Below the pieces are notes generated by a model. It was not told the origin of the DNA. It ran no database searches and saw nothing but the letters and a program-made list of their open reading frames with translations. Shown here in pieces: positions 19,911 through 30,412 of a stretch of DNA of 64,000 nt. The position numbers were made by a program, and so were the translations under genes. Origin of the DNA: Rhodeus uyekii (lineage: Eukaryota > Chordata > Actinopteri > Cypriniformes > Acheilognathidae); the NCBI GenBank assembly GCA_037043235.1, contig JAWRVZ010000074.1, forward strand, positions 271,501 through 335,500. Direction: 5' to 3'. The first letter of the stretch is position 1; each line of letters begins with the position of its first letter.

Positions 19911-21219
19911 TGGTCTCTCAAACATTTTGCAGCATTGACAGGATGTTGAAGGGGTCAGTACAAGTTTAGCTCTATGTGAGACTGTTTATTATCACAGAAA
20001 TGTCGACTTGAGTTTTCCAAGGGTGTAAAAACAATGATTTAGACAACATTAACAACATTTAACATTGTATGTACATTGTATTGACATTGAGCATCCAAGT
20101 ACTTTCAAACATTTTAAAATAAATACATTTTTATTGTTTTGCCAGAAGGGTTCATGGTAAACATACGAATGAAAGCACTGTTAATGTCCAAAAAAAGACA
20201 AAGGCGAAACAGGATTTTACAACTGGATACAAACATTTAGTGTTTTGATAAAAAATAATCTTGAATTCTCATTTAAACTTGAGTCCACAAGTTTTAAACA
20301 ATCTGATAATTTAATCCATAAGAGCTATTATTAATTTATTTTGAGAAAAATGTTCATTTAAATGTCCATTTAAATGTTAAAGGACTGTTCTATCATAGGT
20401 TAAGTTTAGGCCAACTTTGTGTGTGACAGTTGACTGCCTTTCAGTGATAAATCAAAAATCAAAAAAACATAACATCTAACATCTCTGAAATATCTGTAGT
20501 ATGTCGGTTTTGGTCTATCTGCTCTTCCATTGGTTTCAGAGCTCATGTAAGCTCATAAAGAAAGAGCTTCCTCATTTCTTTTTTTCCCTTTTTTAATGAA
20601 AGTTTTACATTTGCATTTTTATTTAATTTTTTGTACAAAGACCAGCAAAAAAAAAATGAAACTGTCGGCATACAGTTTGACAACAGAAATTATGTTTCCT
20701 ATTATTAAAGAAATAACACAAGCTCAATGTTGCATCTCTGCCATGATACGAGCTACAACGATATCACATTCAGCATAAAGCATTATTGAACAATCAAGAT
20801 GAGTTGTCTGAACCCTCAGCAGTCAAGCCAGCCCATGAGAGGTAATTTGTATAAAGAATAACAAGACACTTCTGATAACCCATGTTATGAGATTTTTTTT
20901 TTTCAGTTTTAAACTTGGATTCTGAAAATCTCTTGTGACATATTTATGATAGTTCGATATATAATAAGTCAATCACACTGTCAACAAGCTATAAAAGGGA
21001 AAAAAATGATAAAAGCACAATGGGCACATATGTCTATGGATACAGCTTTCATAGCTTACTATTTTAAGTATTTGTAGTGAGTATTTAAAGGAGCTGTTTC
21101 ATTTTTTATCTTAAAAAACATGCTCCTCCAGCAAAAATAAAGCAAGTTTTTTTTTTTTTTTTTTTACAAACACAAAAGATGTGGAGTGAGTTTCAAATAT
21201 TAAAACAGAAAGATAAATA
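19911..21219. other. Intergenic DNA downstream of top2b
   Basis: AT-rich, no supported gene or paired terminal repeat. Only poly-T and poly-A runs were noticed. Confidence 0.4.
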
Positions 21220-21667
21220 CAGTGGAGTTCGGTTATGTCGACGGCCTCGGGGGTTGCAAAAAAGCATCGAGATAATCGTTTAGCGAGATAACCCGTATTA
21301 CATATATTAACATATATTTTTCCACATATAACCCGCACGTTGGCATAACCCATAACCATAGATTGATTAACTTTTTTGTGTAAGATCACATTTCGAATTT
21401 CAAATGTTGCTCATGACTTCAATTATCCATAACTGTTCAGACTCGGTACACAGTGCTTGTGCACAAAATTCACTCAATAAGAAAACAAACACAAGTCAGA
21501 ATCAGAACAGAAAAGCAGTCTCTCCTGCTGCGCTCGTCTATAACAGAATCGACATAACCCACAAGAAAATGCTAAGACAAATAGGGAGTTTGGCGGTTCC
21601 ACTTCAAAAACATCGACATAATAGGATTGGCGAGTTAACCGTGACTCGAAATAAGTGAACTCCACTG
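21220..21667. mobile_element. Tigger-like MITE, family M1, copy 1
   Basis: 448 bp starting CAGTGGAGTTCGGTTATGTC and ending with the inverted ...AAGTGAACTCCACTG, flanked by TA on both sides (21218-21219 and 21668-21669). TA target and CAG start fit the Tc1/mariner-pogo superfamily. No transposase remains. Related copies are at 38259-39851 and 53195-53323. Confidence 0.85.
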
Positions 21668-22249
21668 TACTGCATATAATCTAGAGAGTCACTCCTTATT
21701 CACATTCAGATGAGTGAGTCTTGGTTTGTTTCACTTTGAGATATAATGTATTAGGAGAATAGCCAGCTCAAACAAAATGGAAATTCTGCCATGATTTTGA
21801 GACTTAAGTAAGATACTAGCCATTTGAAATACATATGACTTAATTTGCTCCATAAAACACAAAAAAATACATAATGGGCTTGAAATGACATGAGGCAGAT
21901 TTTTTGTGGAACTATCCCTTTAAGTAACAGTAAACAAAGACCAAGTGAGCCAATCTGATCCTTTGGGAATAAATTATTAGATACTGTCCTGCTCACCATT
22001 ATCAGCACCCATGAAGTTTATGTACATATTGTGGAATATCTAATGAAGGAAATGTATCAAGTGAAACAACATATTACTACAGATTACTTGTGATACAAAA
22101 CAGCAAATGATAAAGAACATCAAAAAAGATAAACATTATGAGGAAAATATAGAAAAACATAATGCTTGCTGTGTTGATGATATTGGCACCCTTTGCTGCA
22201 AATCAGTATGGAAACCCAATTTTGCTCACCCATTGCAAATCACAAATGA

Positions 22250-22417
22250 GTGTCACCTATGATGAATTGCCTCCACCCATGTGACATGAATTTGCCAATG
22301 AATTATCATTGTGGTGTTGTCACAAAGGTTATCACAAAGGAGTTATCACAAAGGAGTTGTCTGAGGACACCAGAAATGCTATTATTTGCAAGCGCAAGAC
22401 CTCCAAAGGGTGTAAGG
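22250..22417 (+). pseudogene. Tc1 transposase, N-terminal part
   Basis: Reads with interruptions into the helix-turn-helix region of a Tc1 transposase; ELSEDTRNAIICKRKTSKGCK is clear at about 22352-22417. The coding sequence is cut by the hAT insertion at 22418 and resumes beyond the 8-bp duplication at 30690 with AISKDLLFQR-type residues. A short run containing ATCACAAAGG is duplicated at 22326-22350. Confidence 0.7.
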
Positions 22418-22789
22418 CAGGGGTCTCAAACTCAAATGAGCTGGGGGCCGCAGGAGGCAGAGTTTGGGTGAGGCAGGGAGAATCAAGAATTCCACAAAAA
22501 AAATATTTTCTCAAACGTCATTATTGACAGTTCTTTAACTTCAATGGGTTCTTCTGAGCATGAACTGTCCTAAACATAAACAGAATATTGAAGAACATGA
22601 ACGGTTCTTCTAAACATGACTTTTCTTGCCTACTTCTTGCTGCCAGAGACATGCAGATCTTCCTCTCACACAGCTGAGCCACATTTGGCTTGAGAGAGGA
22701 AACAGTTGAGACTCTCAGTATAGCTTGAAGATGATTGTCAGTAAGTAGACCTGTACTTTGACTTACTGAAGTTCAAGGTTGAGGAAAAA

Positions 22790-23915
22790 GTTACTAATTT
22801 TTTCGAGATACTAAGTCATTATTATGAAAACTTTCTCATTATTTTGAGATAAGTCAATATTATAAGAAACATTCTCATTATTTTGAGATATTAAGTCATT
22901 ATTATAAGAAATTCTCATTATTTTAAGATACTAAGTCATTATTATGATAAGCTCTCTCATTATTTCGAGATACTAAGTCATTATTATGAGAAACTTTCTC
23001 ATTATTTTGAGATAAGTCAATATTATAAGAAACATTCTCATTTTTCCAGATACTAAGTCATTTTTATGAGAAATTCTCATTATTTTAAGATACTAAGTCA
23101 TTACTATGATAAGCTCTCTCATTATTTCAAGATACTAAGTCATTATTATGAGAAACTTTCTCATTATTTTGAGATAAGTCAATATTATAAGAAACGTTCT
23201 CATTTTTCCAGATACTAAGTCATTATTATGAGAAATTCTCATTATTTTAAGATACTAAGTCACTACTATGATAAGCTCTCTCATTATTTCCAGATACTAA
23301 GTCATTATTATGAGAAACTTTCTCATTATTTTGAGATAAGTCAATATTATAAGAAACGTTCTCATTTTTCCAGATACTAAGTAATTATTATGAGAAATTC
23401 TCATTATTTTAAGATACTAAGTCATTACTATGATAAGCTCTCTCATTATTTCGAGATACTAAGTCATTATTATGAGAAACTTTCTCATTATTTTGAGATA
23501 AGTCAATATTATAAGAAACATTCTCATTTTTCCAGATACTAATTCATTATTATGAGAAATTCTCATTATTTTAAGATACTAAGTCATTACTATGATAAGC
23601 TCTCTCATTATTTTGAGATACTAAGTCATTATTATGAGAAACTTTCTCATTATTTTGAGATAAGTCATTATTATAAGAAACTTTCTCATTATTTCGAGAT
23701 ATTAAGTCATTATTATGAAACTTTCTCATTTTGTCCAGATACTAAGTCATTATTATGAGAAACTCTCTCATTATTTCGAGATACGAAGTAATTATTATGA
23801 GAAACTTTCTCATTATTTCGAGATATTAAGTCAATATTATGAGAAACTTCCTCATTTTTTCGAGATACAAAGTCATTATTTTGAGAAACCCTCTCATTAT
23901 TATGACTTAAATAAT
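22790..23915 (+). repeat. Minisatellite with 162-bp higher-order period
   Basis: Tandem units of about 40 bp, consensus near GATACTAAGTCATTATTATG then AGAAACTTTCTCATTATTTT. Four slightly different units form a higher-order unit: the marker GATAAGCTCTCTCATT recurs at 22946, 23108, 23270, 23432 and 23594, exactly 162 bp apart. Ends are simpler, with unordered monomers from 23630 on. Both strands give repetitive open frames that are by-products. A short piece of the same repeat occurs at 48808-48882. Confidence 0.93.
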
Positions 23916-24171
23916 CCTTTTTTCTCAACTGTGGAGGAAACGGCTTCCATACTTTCCTGATGACATGAACATTGTAACATTTATACGGTAGAAAATGGTA
24001 GAAAATACTGAGCCCATTTCAAATGATGGAAAAACAAAATACAATCCGCATGACGCTAAATCCAACGCCGATAACAGTAACATTCACTTCGTCCAGCTCA
24101 AAGTAGAACATGCTCAATTTCAAACACAATAATGATTCTATGACGGCTTTGATAAATGTGATGTTACACGG

Positions 24172-24871
24172 TGTTACGATCCTCGTTTTTTTAATGAATC
24201 GATTGCTCTGCCTTCTTTCTTTGTAGCTATGTCTCAATAGGTAATCCATTAGGATGTCTGGTCCTCATTGGCTGTTCGGAGGAGGCGGGGACTATATAAG
24301 GAAGCTTCCGGCCTGTGACGTTGAGCTCACTTTCATCTGTCCGCGAACGGGTTGAGAGCTCCTGGATCCCTCCTCCGGTCGATATGTTTCACAGTTGTAT
24401 TTTGAGTGCAACCTTAGTATAACATCTGTTTAAGTAATCTTAACTTGAGATCTTGTTTGTGTAACATTTTGTTGTCGTAACAGCTTGGTTCATTATTTTC
24501 TAAACTTTAGTAATGTTCAACAACTTGGAGCGTAGGGGTGTCCTGCCATTTAATTTGAATATGTTTGTACTTGTTTTTTCACCAGGGAGTTAGGGAAGTT
24601 AAATGTATCTTTGTTTTCTACTCGTTAGGTTATTTACTTTATTCCCTCTTTTTGTTTGTATTCGTTCTGTTTGTTATTTTGGCCTTTGGACACCTTGAAG
24701 AGATGCTCTCTTTCACTTTGTTTCTTTAATAAATTCAATATTACTTTTTCCTATTCAGTTGTGTTGCTTTTGTTTAATTATCGACCGGAGTGAGTCCGAA
24801 AGGGATCCAATTTTTCAACCCGGCCAAATTATGCCCTTGGTAGATTTGTTTCCTAGACTCGGGGCGTAATA
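24172..24871 (+). repeat. 5' LTR
   Basis: 700 bp, beginning TGTTACGATCC and ending GGGGCGTAATA, so the short terminal inverted repeat TGTTACG/CGTAATA has one mismatch. Promoter signals are an inverted CCAAT (ATTGG, 24268-24272), a GC box (GGAGGCGGGG) and TATATAAG (24293-24300). AATAAA lies at 24728-24733. The only difference seen from the 3' LTR is T at 24439 against C at 29924. Confidence 0.93.
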
Positions 24872-24873
24872 AT

Positions 24874-24886
24874 TGGGGGCTCGTCC
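24874..24886 (+). promoter_or_regulatory. Primer-binding site, tRNA-Pro type
   Basis: TGGGGGCTCGTCC begins two bases after the 5' LTR. It equals the first 13 bases of the proline-tRNA primer-binding site well known from gammaretroviruses; pairing with the tRNA then breaks off (AATGCC follows). An unusual choice for a Ty3-like element. Confidence 0.75.
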
Positions 24887-24887
24887 A

Positions 24888-26003
24888 ATGCCAATTTCGA
24901 GAAGTTTTGCGGCTTTGCTGGTGAGTACCACTTATTTTTTATGTTTTGATTGGCAGTTTTTTCTTGATTGTTGGGGAAGTTGTAGGTTGAGACAAATGGA
25001 GTTTAGTATTGAGGCGTTTACACGCGCTCCTTCATGTGAAATCCTGGAGTCATGTAGAAAAGTAGATTTATATTCTATTGCTGATTACTATGATATTCCG
25101 ATTATAAAAACCGCTAGGAAGAGTGAGGTGCGAGACGTTATTGAAGATGCGCTACTAGAGCAGGGTATTTTACCATCGAGTTCTAATGTTGCGATAGACA
25201 ACGCTAACATTAATACTGCAGGTGCTGATCCTATGTTGCGCTCTCTTACTGGTATAAATTCAGAGGATTTAAAACTAGCTATCCAGTTAAAACAGTTAGA
25301 TCTTGAAATTAAACGTCAGGAGCATACGACTCAACTTTTGCGCTTTAGGCAGTGTGAATTGGAGACACAGGCGGATCGTTCAAGTCCATCTACGACCCAG
25401 TTTGCTAGACCTTCAACTAGTGTAAATCATTCACCCCCCGCGTCTTTGTTTGTGGCCTCTGGTAATCCTACGGATTTTGATATTAGTCGACACCTTACCC
25501 TTGTACCTGCATTTAGGGATAGTGAGGTGGATTCGTATTTTGGCGCTTTTGAGCGTATAGCTGCGGCATTGCGCTGGCCGAGAGACGCGTGGTCCCTCTT
25601 GATACAGTGCAAGTTAACTGGGAAAGCCCAGGAGGTTTGTTCCACCCTGTCCGTAAATGATAGTTTGGATTATGATACATTGAAAGGTGCTATTCTGAGG
25701 GCATATGAACTAGTGCCAGAAGCGTATAGGCAAAGATTTCGTTCTCATGTTAAAAATGCCAATCAAACATATGTTGAATATGCTCGAGAGAAGACTGTGC
25801 TTTTTGATAAGTGGTGCCACTCCAGCCGAGTCGCAGACTTTGAGCAACTCCGTGAGTTGATTTTGATTGAAGATTTTAAAAATTCGTTACCGGACAGAAT
25901 TTGTGTTTATTTGAACGAAAAGAAAGTTGTAACCCTTGCTGAGGCTGCTGTTTGTGCCGATGAGTTTACTCTGACTCACAAACGTGTTTGTTGCACGTCG
26001 TGA
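24888..26003 (+). CDS. Gag (matrix/capsid) of Gmr1-type element
   Basis: Structural protein of the particle. Two in-frame starts are possible: ATG at 24888 just after the primer-binding site, or ATG at 24996, which opens MEFSIEAFTRAPSCEILESC and is preferred because the stretch before it is hydrophobic and unlike gag. The following region has ARKSEVRDVIEDALLEQG, a SAP-like fold seen in fish Ty3-like gag, a charged helix LAIQLKQLDLEIKRQEH, then the capsid: LVPAFRDSEVDSYFGAFERI, LLIQCKLTGKAQEV, RAYELVPEAYRQRFRSH and CADEFTLTHKR. The frame ends at UGA 26001-26003, and the nucleocapsid continues in the +1 frame. Confidence 0.88.
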   Translation: MPISRSFAALLVSTTYFLCFDWQFFLDCWGSCRLRQMEFSIEAFTRAPSCEILESCRKVDLYSIADYYDIPIIKTARKSEVRDVIEDALLEQGILPSSSNVAIDNANINTAGADPMLRSLTGINSEDLKLAIQLKQLDLEIKRQEHTTQLLRFRQCELETQADRSSPSTTQFARPSTSVNHSPPASLFVASGNPTDFDISRHLTLVPAFRDSEVDSYFGAFERIAAALRWPRDAWSLLIQCKLTGKAQEVCSTLSVNDSLDYDTLKGAILRAYELVPEAYRQRFRSHVKNANQTYVEYAREKTVLFDKWCHSSRVADFEQLRELILIEDFKNSLPDRICVYLNEKKVVTLAEAAVCADEFTLTHKRVCCTS

Positions 26004-26274
26004 ATCGAGTTCTCCTCAGTTTTCGGAGAAAAATGTTAAACCTTTGAAAGCATCGAAGCCCGTGCCGTCTGTTGAAACTCGTGAATGCTTTTATTGTCAC
26101 GAATTTGGCCATTTGATTGCGACGTGTCCTAAACTGAAAAATAAAAATAAGGTGAAGTCTGCTACGAGTGTCGGTTTTGTTCAGAAAGTTCACGATCAGC
26201 TCAATTTAGATATTGACGCGGCGTATGATCCTTTTGTGTGTCAGGGAATGATTTCTCTGAGTGGAGCTGAGTGA
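25984..26274 (+). CDS. Nucleocapsid with CCHC zinc knuckle
   Basis: Continuation of gag in the next frame; this frame is open from just after 25974. It contains one zinc knuckle, CFYCHEFGHLIATC (C-x2-C-x4-H-x4-C), used to package the RNA, then a Lys-rich stretch and GMISLSGAE before a UGA at 26272-26274. The pol frame lies directly downstream in the same frame. There is no plausible ATG, so it would be made as part of Gag or Gag-Pol. Confidence 0.85.
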   Translation: MFVARRESSSPQFSEKNVKPLKASKPVPSVETRECFYCHEFGHLIATCPKLKNKNKVKSATSVGFVQKVHDQLNLDIDAAYDPFVCQGMISLSGAE

Positions 26275-26277
26275 GAT

Positions 26278-29200
26278 TTGGTGCCTGTGACAATGCTGCG
26301 TGATACCGGTGCCAATCAATCATTCGTGTTAGAGGGTGTTCTACCATTTTCTGAACAAACTTATTGTGGATCTGATGTCCTAATTCAGGGGATTGAATTG
26401 GGCGTGTTGAGAGTACCGTTGCATAATGTGTACATTCGATCTGGTTTAGTAACGGGTTTAGTGAAGTTGGCAGTGCGTCACAAACTGCCAGTGAACGGTG
26501 TTGCCTTAATTTTAGGTAATGATCTAGCTGGAGGAAGAGTACTTCCTTGTCCTGAGGTTATTGAAAAACCTATTTGTGATTCTGTTACTACCGGTGAGCT
26601 GGCCTTAGAGTTTCCATCCGTGTTTTCCACGTGTGTAGTTACGCGCGCTCAAGCTCGTAAGTTTGGTGACTCGATTGATCTTTCGGATACCTTTTTAACA
26701 ACTGAAGATAAAATCGAAAGTGATAATCCTGTAAAATCGGAGGCGTCCGTTATGAAGTCGCTGTCCACGACTATTGGTGCTGAATCTGAAACACCTGATT
26801 TGCTGTTGACCATGAATAAAGATCTGATCTTTGCCAAACAGAAACAAGATCCTTCCTTGTCGTGTTGTAGGAATGTGGCAGTTCTCGCAAATGAGATTGA
26901 CAAGAAGTCTGTTGGTTATTTTTGGGACAACGAATTGTTAAAGAGAAAGTGGACTCCGACGAGGACTGATGGTTTAGGTTGGGATACTGTTTTTCAGTTA
27001 GTTGTACCTCAGTGTCTGCGCAAACAAGTTTTGAGTGTGGCCCATGATAATGTTGCTGGACATCTGGGTATAACAAAAACCTATAACCGAATTTTGCGAT
27101 ATTTCTTCTGGCCAGGTATTAAGTCCGATGTTGTACAGTATTGTCGTTCGTGTCACGTATGTCAAATCGTAGGAAAACCTAATCAAGTCATCCACCCTGC
27201 ACCCTTGAAACCAATTCCTGTTATGGGAGAACCTTTTGCTCGTGTAATTCTGGACTGTGTTGGACCGTTACCACGAACTAGGACTGGACATGTTTACTTG
27301 CTTACGCTTATGTGTACGACTACTCGCTATCCGGAGGCGGTACCGTTACGCTCTTTAAAAGCGAAGGCTGTGGTAAAAGCTCTAATCACGTTCTTTTCTA
27401 CGTTCGGGTTTCCTCAAGTGATCCAAACGGATCAAGGAACTAATTTTATGTCGCGCTTGTTCAAACAGGTACTATCTCAGCTGAAAATCCAACACGCTGT
27501 TTCTAGCGCGTACCATCCTGAGTCTCAAGGTGCTCTCGAACGGTTCCATCAAACCTTGAAGTCCATGTTGAGTAAATATTGCACTGAGTCAGAGAAGGAT
27601 TGGGATGAGGGGTTGCCTTTGCTTATGTTTGCCGTCCGTGAGAGTGTTCAGGAGTCGCTGGGGTTCAGCCCAGCAGAGCTGGTTTTTGGACACACAGTGA
27701 GAGGTCCACTCAGAATGCTGAAAGAGAACTGGCTATCTGAGCAGACATCAGAGTGTAACCTGTTGACCTATGTGAGTTCTTTTCGAGAACGATTACATAA
27801 TGCCGTGAACTTAGCCCAGACTGCTTTGCAGTGTACACAAGCTAAAATGAAGAAGCATTTCGATAAAAATGCGGTCTGTCGTTCGTTCTCTGAGGGGGAC
27901 AAAGTTTTGGTTTTGTTGCCTGTTCAAGGTGCTGCATTGCAGGCAAGGTTCGCTGGACCATATGTCATTGATAAGAAGCTGAATGACACCAACTATGTCA
28001 TCCGAACACCTGATCGACAGAGAAAAACTCGTGTGTGTCACGTAAACATGTTGAAGCTGTATGTGAGTCGTGAAGAAGAGATGGAGTCAAAAAGCTCTGT
28101 TATTACTCCTGTAGCTTCGATCGTGGTTGCTTCTGACCCTGATACTGATGAAGATGGTTTGAGACGGCCGAGTACACTTTCGTGTGGTAGATTAACCAAC
28201 TCCGATGTTTTGAAGAATTTGAATTCTTACTTGGTGCACTTATCTGACTCTCAGAAATCTGACATTGTGGAGTTGATTAACTCTTTTTCTGGTCTATTTT
28301 CAGATGTTCCTAGCCGTACTCATGTGCTCAAACATGACATTGATGTAGGTGATCATCCACCTATTAAGCAACGTGCTTATCGCGTGAATCCTACCAAACG
28401 TAAAGTTATGGAGGCAGAGGTTAAATACCTAGTTATGAATAAGCTTGCTGTTCCGAGTTCTAGCGCCTGGAGTTCTCCGTGTTTATTGGTTCCAAAGTCT
28501 GATGGAACGCAACGATTCTGCACGGATTATAGGAAAGTTAATGCTGTTACAAAACCAGATTCTTTTCCCCTCCCGCTTATGGAGGACTGTATTGATAAAG
28601 TAGGCTCTGCGCGCTTCGTCACAAAATTAGACCTGTTGAAGGGGTATTGGCAAGTTCCCTTGACGGAGCGTGCGGCTGAAATATCTGCTTTTGTTACACC
28701 GGATGACTTTCTTAACTACAAAGTGATGGCGTTTGGACTGCGCAACGCTCCGGCTACGTTCCAGCGCTTGATGAATAAAGTGCTTGCTGGTGTTGAGAAC
28801 TGTAAAGCTTATTTGGATGACATCGTTGTTTACTCGAATACCTGGACAGAACATTTGTCAACCTTGAGAACTGTTTTTGGTCGCTTGTTAGCGGCATCTC
28901 TCACTCTTAACTTAGTTAAGTGTGAATTTGGTAAAGCAACTGTCACCTACCTAGGCAAAAAGGTGGGGCAAGGACAAGTTCGGCCTGTCGCTCTAAAGGT
29001 TCAAGCTATTGTGGATTTTGCTGTTCCCCGAACAAAACGGGATCTCAGGAGATTTTTGGGAATGTCTGGTTACTATCGAGGATTTTGTAAAAATTTCTCA
29101 GACGTTGTATCTCCTCTGACAAATATCCTTCGTGCTTCCCAAACCTTTGAGTGGACTGATGAGTGTCAAATTGCTTTTGATTCTGTAAAAACTCTCTTGT

Positions 29201-29625
29201 GTAGCAATCCTGTTTTAACTGCGCCAGATTACACCCGCGCTTTTAAACTGGATGTCGACGCGAGTGGTATTGGCGCTGGCGCTGTTCTTTTGCAAGATGA
29301 TGAGAATGAGGTTGAACATCCTGTCGGGTATTTCTCAAAGAAATTCCTGAAACATCAGTTAAACTATAGTACCATCGAGAAGGAGGCATTAGCATTTTTA
29401 ATGGCCTTACAACATTTTGAGGTTTACATCGGGTCCAGTTCTATTCCAGTGGTCGTTTTCAGGGATCACAACCCATTAGTTTTCTTATCCCGAATGAAGA
29501 ATTCGAATCAACGAATTATGCGCTGGTCTCTGTTTGTTCAAGACTTTAACCTGGAGATTCGCTACAAGAAAGGTACCGATAATATTCTGGCTGATGCATT
29601 GTCTCGATCATTTAATTCTGAGTGA
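26278..29625 (+). CDS. Pol: protease-integrase-RT-RNase H (integrase first)
   Basis: 1115 codons uninterrupted. The aspartic protease is at residues 5-90 (LRDTGANQSFV). Integrase follows: zinc-binding HDNVAGH...CRSCHVC near 256-295, then the DDE triad in LDCVGPLPRT (about 325), IQTDQGTNF (about 386) and ESQGALERFHQ (about 420), and a GPY/F-type C-terminal fold near 560-590. Reverse transcriptase comes next: FCTDYRKVN, VTKLDLLKGYWQVPL, FGLRNAPATFQRLMN and catalytic YLDDIVVYS near 845. RNase H closes it: LDVDASGIGAGAVL near 992, STIEKEALAFL, DHNPL and ADALSR. No chromodomain and no env were seen. One oddity is Arg before DHNPL, where Thr is usual. Confidence 0.95.
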   Translation: MVPVTMLRDTGANQSFVLEGVLPFSEQTYCGSDVLIQGIELGVLRVPLHNVYIRSGLVTGLVKLAVRHKLPVNGVALILGNDLAGGRVLPCPEVIEKPICDSVTTGELALEFPSVFSTCVVTRAQARKFGDSIDLSDTFLTTEDKIESDNPVKSEASVMKSLSTTIGAESETPDLLLTMNKDLIFAKQKQDPSLSCCRNVAVLANEIDKKSVGYFWDNELLKRKWTPTRTDGLGWDTVFQLVVPQCLRKQVLSVAHDNVAGHLGITKTYNRILRYFFWPGIKSDVVQYCRSCHVCQIVGKPNQVIHPAPLKPIPVMGEPFARVILDCVGPLPRTRTGHVYLLTLMCTTTRYPEAVPLRSLKAKAVVKALITFFSTFGFPQVIQTDQGTNFMSRLFKQVLSQLKIQHAVSSAYHPESQGALERFHQTLKSMLSKYCTESEKDWDEGLPLLMFAVRESVQESLGFSPAELVFGHTVRGPLRMLKENWLSEQTSECNLLTYVSSFRERLHNAVNLAQTALQCTQAKMKKHFDKNAVCRSFSEGDKVLVLLPVQGAALQARFAGPYVIDKKLNDTNYVIRTPDRQRKTRVCHVNMLKLYVSREEEMESKSSVITPVASIVVASDPDTDEDGLRRPSTLSCGRLTNSDVLKNLNSYLVHLSDSQKSDIVELINSFSGLFSDVPSRTHVLKHDIDVGDHPPIKQRAYRVNPTKRKVMEAEVKYLVMNKLAVPSSSAWSSPCLLVPKSDGTQRFCTDYRKVNAVTKPDSFPLPLMEDCIDKVGSARFVTKLDLLKGYWQVPLTERAAEISAFVTPDDFLNYKVMAFGLRNAPATFQRLMNKVLAGVENCKAYLDDIVVYSNTWTEHLSTLRTVFGRLLAASLTLNLVKCEFGKATVTYLGKKVGQGQVRPVALKVQAIVDFAVPRTKRDLRRFLGMSGYYRGFCKNFSDVVSPLTNILRASQTFEWTDECQIAFDSVKTLLCSNPVLTAPDYTRAFKLDVDASGIGAGAVLLQDDENEVEHPVGYFSKKFLKHQLNYSTIEKEALAFLMALQHFEVYIGSSSIPVVVFRDHNPLVFLSRMKNSNQRIMRWSLFVQDFNLEIRYKKGTDNILADALSRSFNSE

Positions 29626-29656
29626 ATCTACGGTGTAGATTCTTTGTGTGTGAGGG

Positions 29657-30356
29657 TGTTACGATCCTCGTTTTTTTAATGAATCGATTGCTCTGCCTTC
29701 TTTCTTTGTAGCTATGTCTCAATAGGTAATCCATTAGGATGTCTGGTCCTCATTGGCTGTTCGGAGGAGGCGGGGACTATATAAGGAAGCTTCCGGCCTG
29801 TGACGTTGAGCTCACTTTCATCTGTCCGCGAACGGGTTGAGAGCTCCTGGATCCCTCCTCCGGTCGATATGTTTCACAGTTGTATTTTGAGTGCAACCTT
29901 AGTATAACATCTGTTTAAGTAATCCTAACTTGAGATCTTGTTTGTGTAACATTTTGTTGTCGTAACAGCTTGGTTCATTATTTTCTAAACTTTAGTAATG
30001 TTCAACAACTTGGAGCGTAGGGGTGTCCTGCCATTTAATTTGAATATGTTTGTACTTGTTTTTTCACCAGGGAGTTAGGGAAGTTAAATGTATCTTTGTT
30101 TTCTACTCGTTAGGTTATTTACTTTATTCCCTCTTTTTGTTTGTATTCGTTCTGTTTGTTATTTTGGCCTTTGGACACCTTGAAGAGATGCTCTCTTTCA
30201 CTTTGTTTCTTTAATAAATTCAATATTACTTTTTCCTATTCAGTTGTGTTGCTTTTGTTTAATTATCGACCGGAGTGAGTCCGAAAGGGATCCAATTTTT
30301 CAACCCGGCCAAATTATGCCCTTGGTAGATTTGTTTCCTAGACTCGGGGCGTAATA
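29657..30356 (+). repeat. 3' LTR
   Basis: 700 bp, the twin of the 5' LTR; its AATAAA at 30213-30218 would end the genomic RNA. The purine tract before it (GTGTGAGGG, about 29648-29656) is weak as a polypurine primer. It is followed by the target duplication CACGG. Confidence 0.93.
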
Positions 30357-30412
30357 CACGGGCAGCTCCATAGTTGTGAAATGTTTCTCTGTCTTCATCA
30401 AGCCCAGCCGAT

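Larger units (their letters stand above)
24172..30356 (+). mobile_element. Gmr1-type Ty3-like LTR retrotransposon (complete, young)
   Basis: 6185-bp element with two 700-bp LTRs, flanked by the exact 5-bp duplication CACGG (24167-24171 and 30357-30361). Order inside: primer-binding site, gag, CCHC nucleocapsid, protease, integrase, reverse transcriptase, RNase H. Integrase before reverse transcriptase is the Ty1/copia order, but all domains are Ty3/gypsy-like in sequence, a combination known for Gmr1-type elements of fish and other deuterostomes. Only one LTR difference was seen, so insertion is recent. Gag/pol is broken by a frameshift near 25990 and an in-frame UGA at 26272. Confidence 0.93.

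Noticed and set aside
22790..23915. CRISPR array
   Set aside because: Units are contiguous with no unique spacers and the genome is a vertebrate.
23552..23960. Repetitive protein frames over the minisatellite on both strands
   Set aside because: They arise from the tandem repeat, with no start context or similarity; the period is not a protein-repeat constraint.
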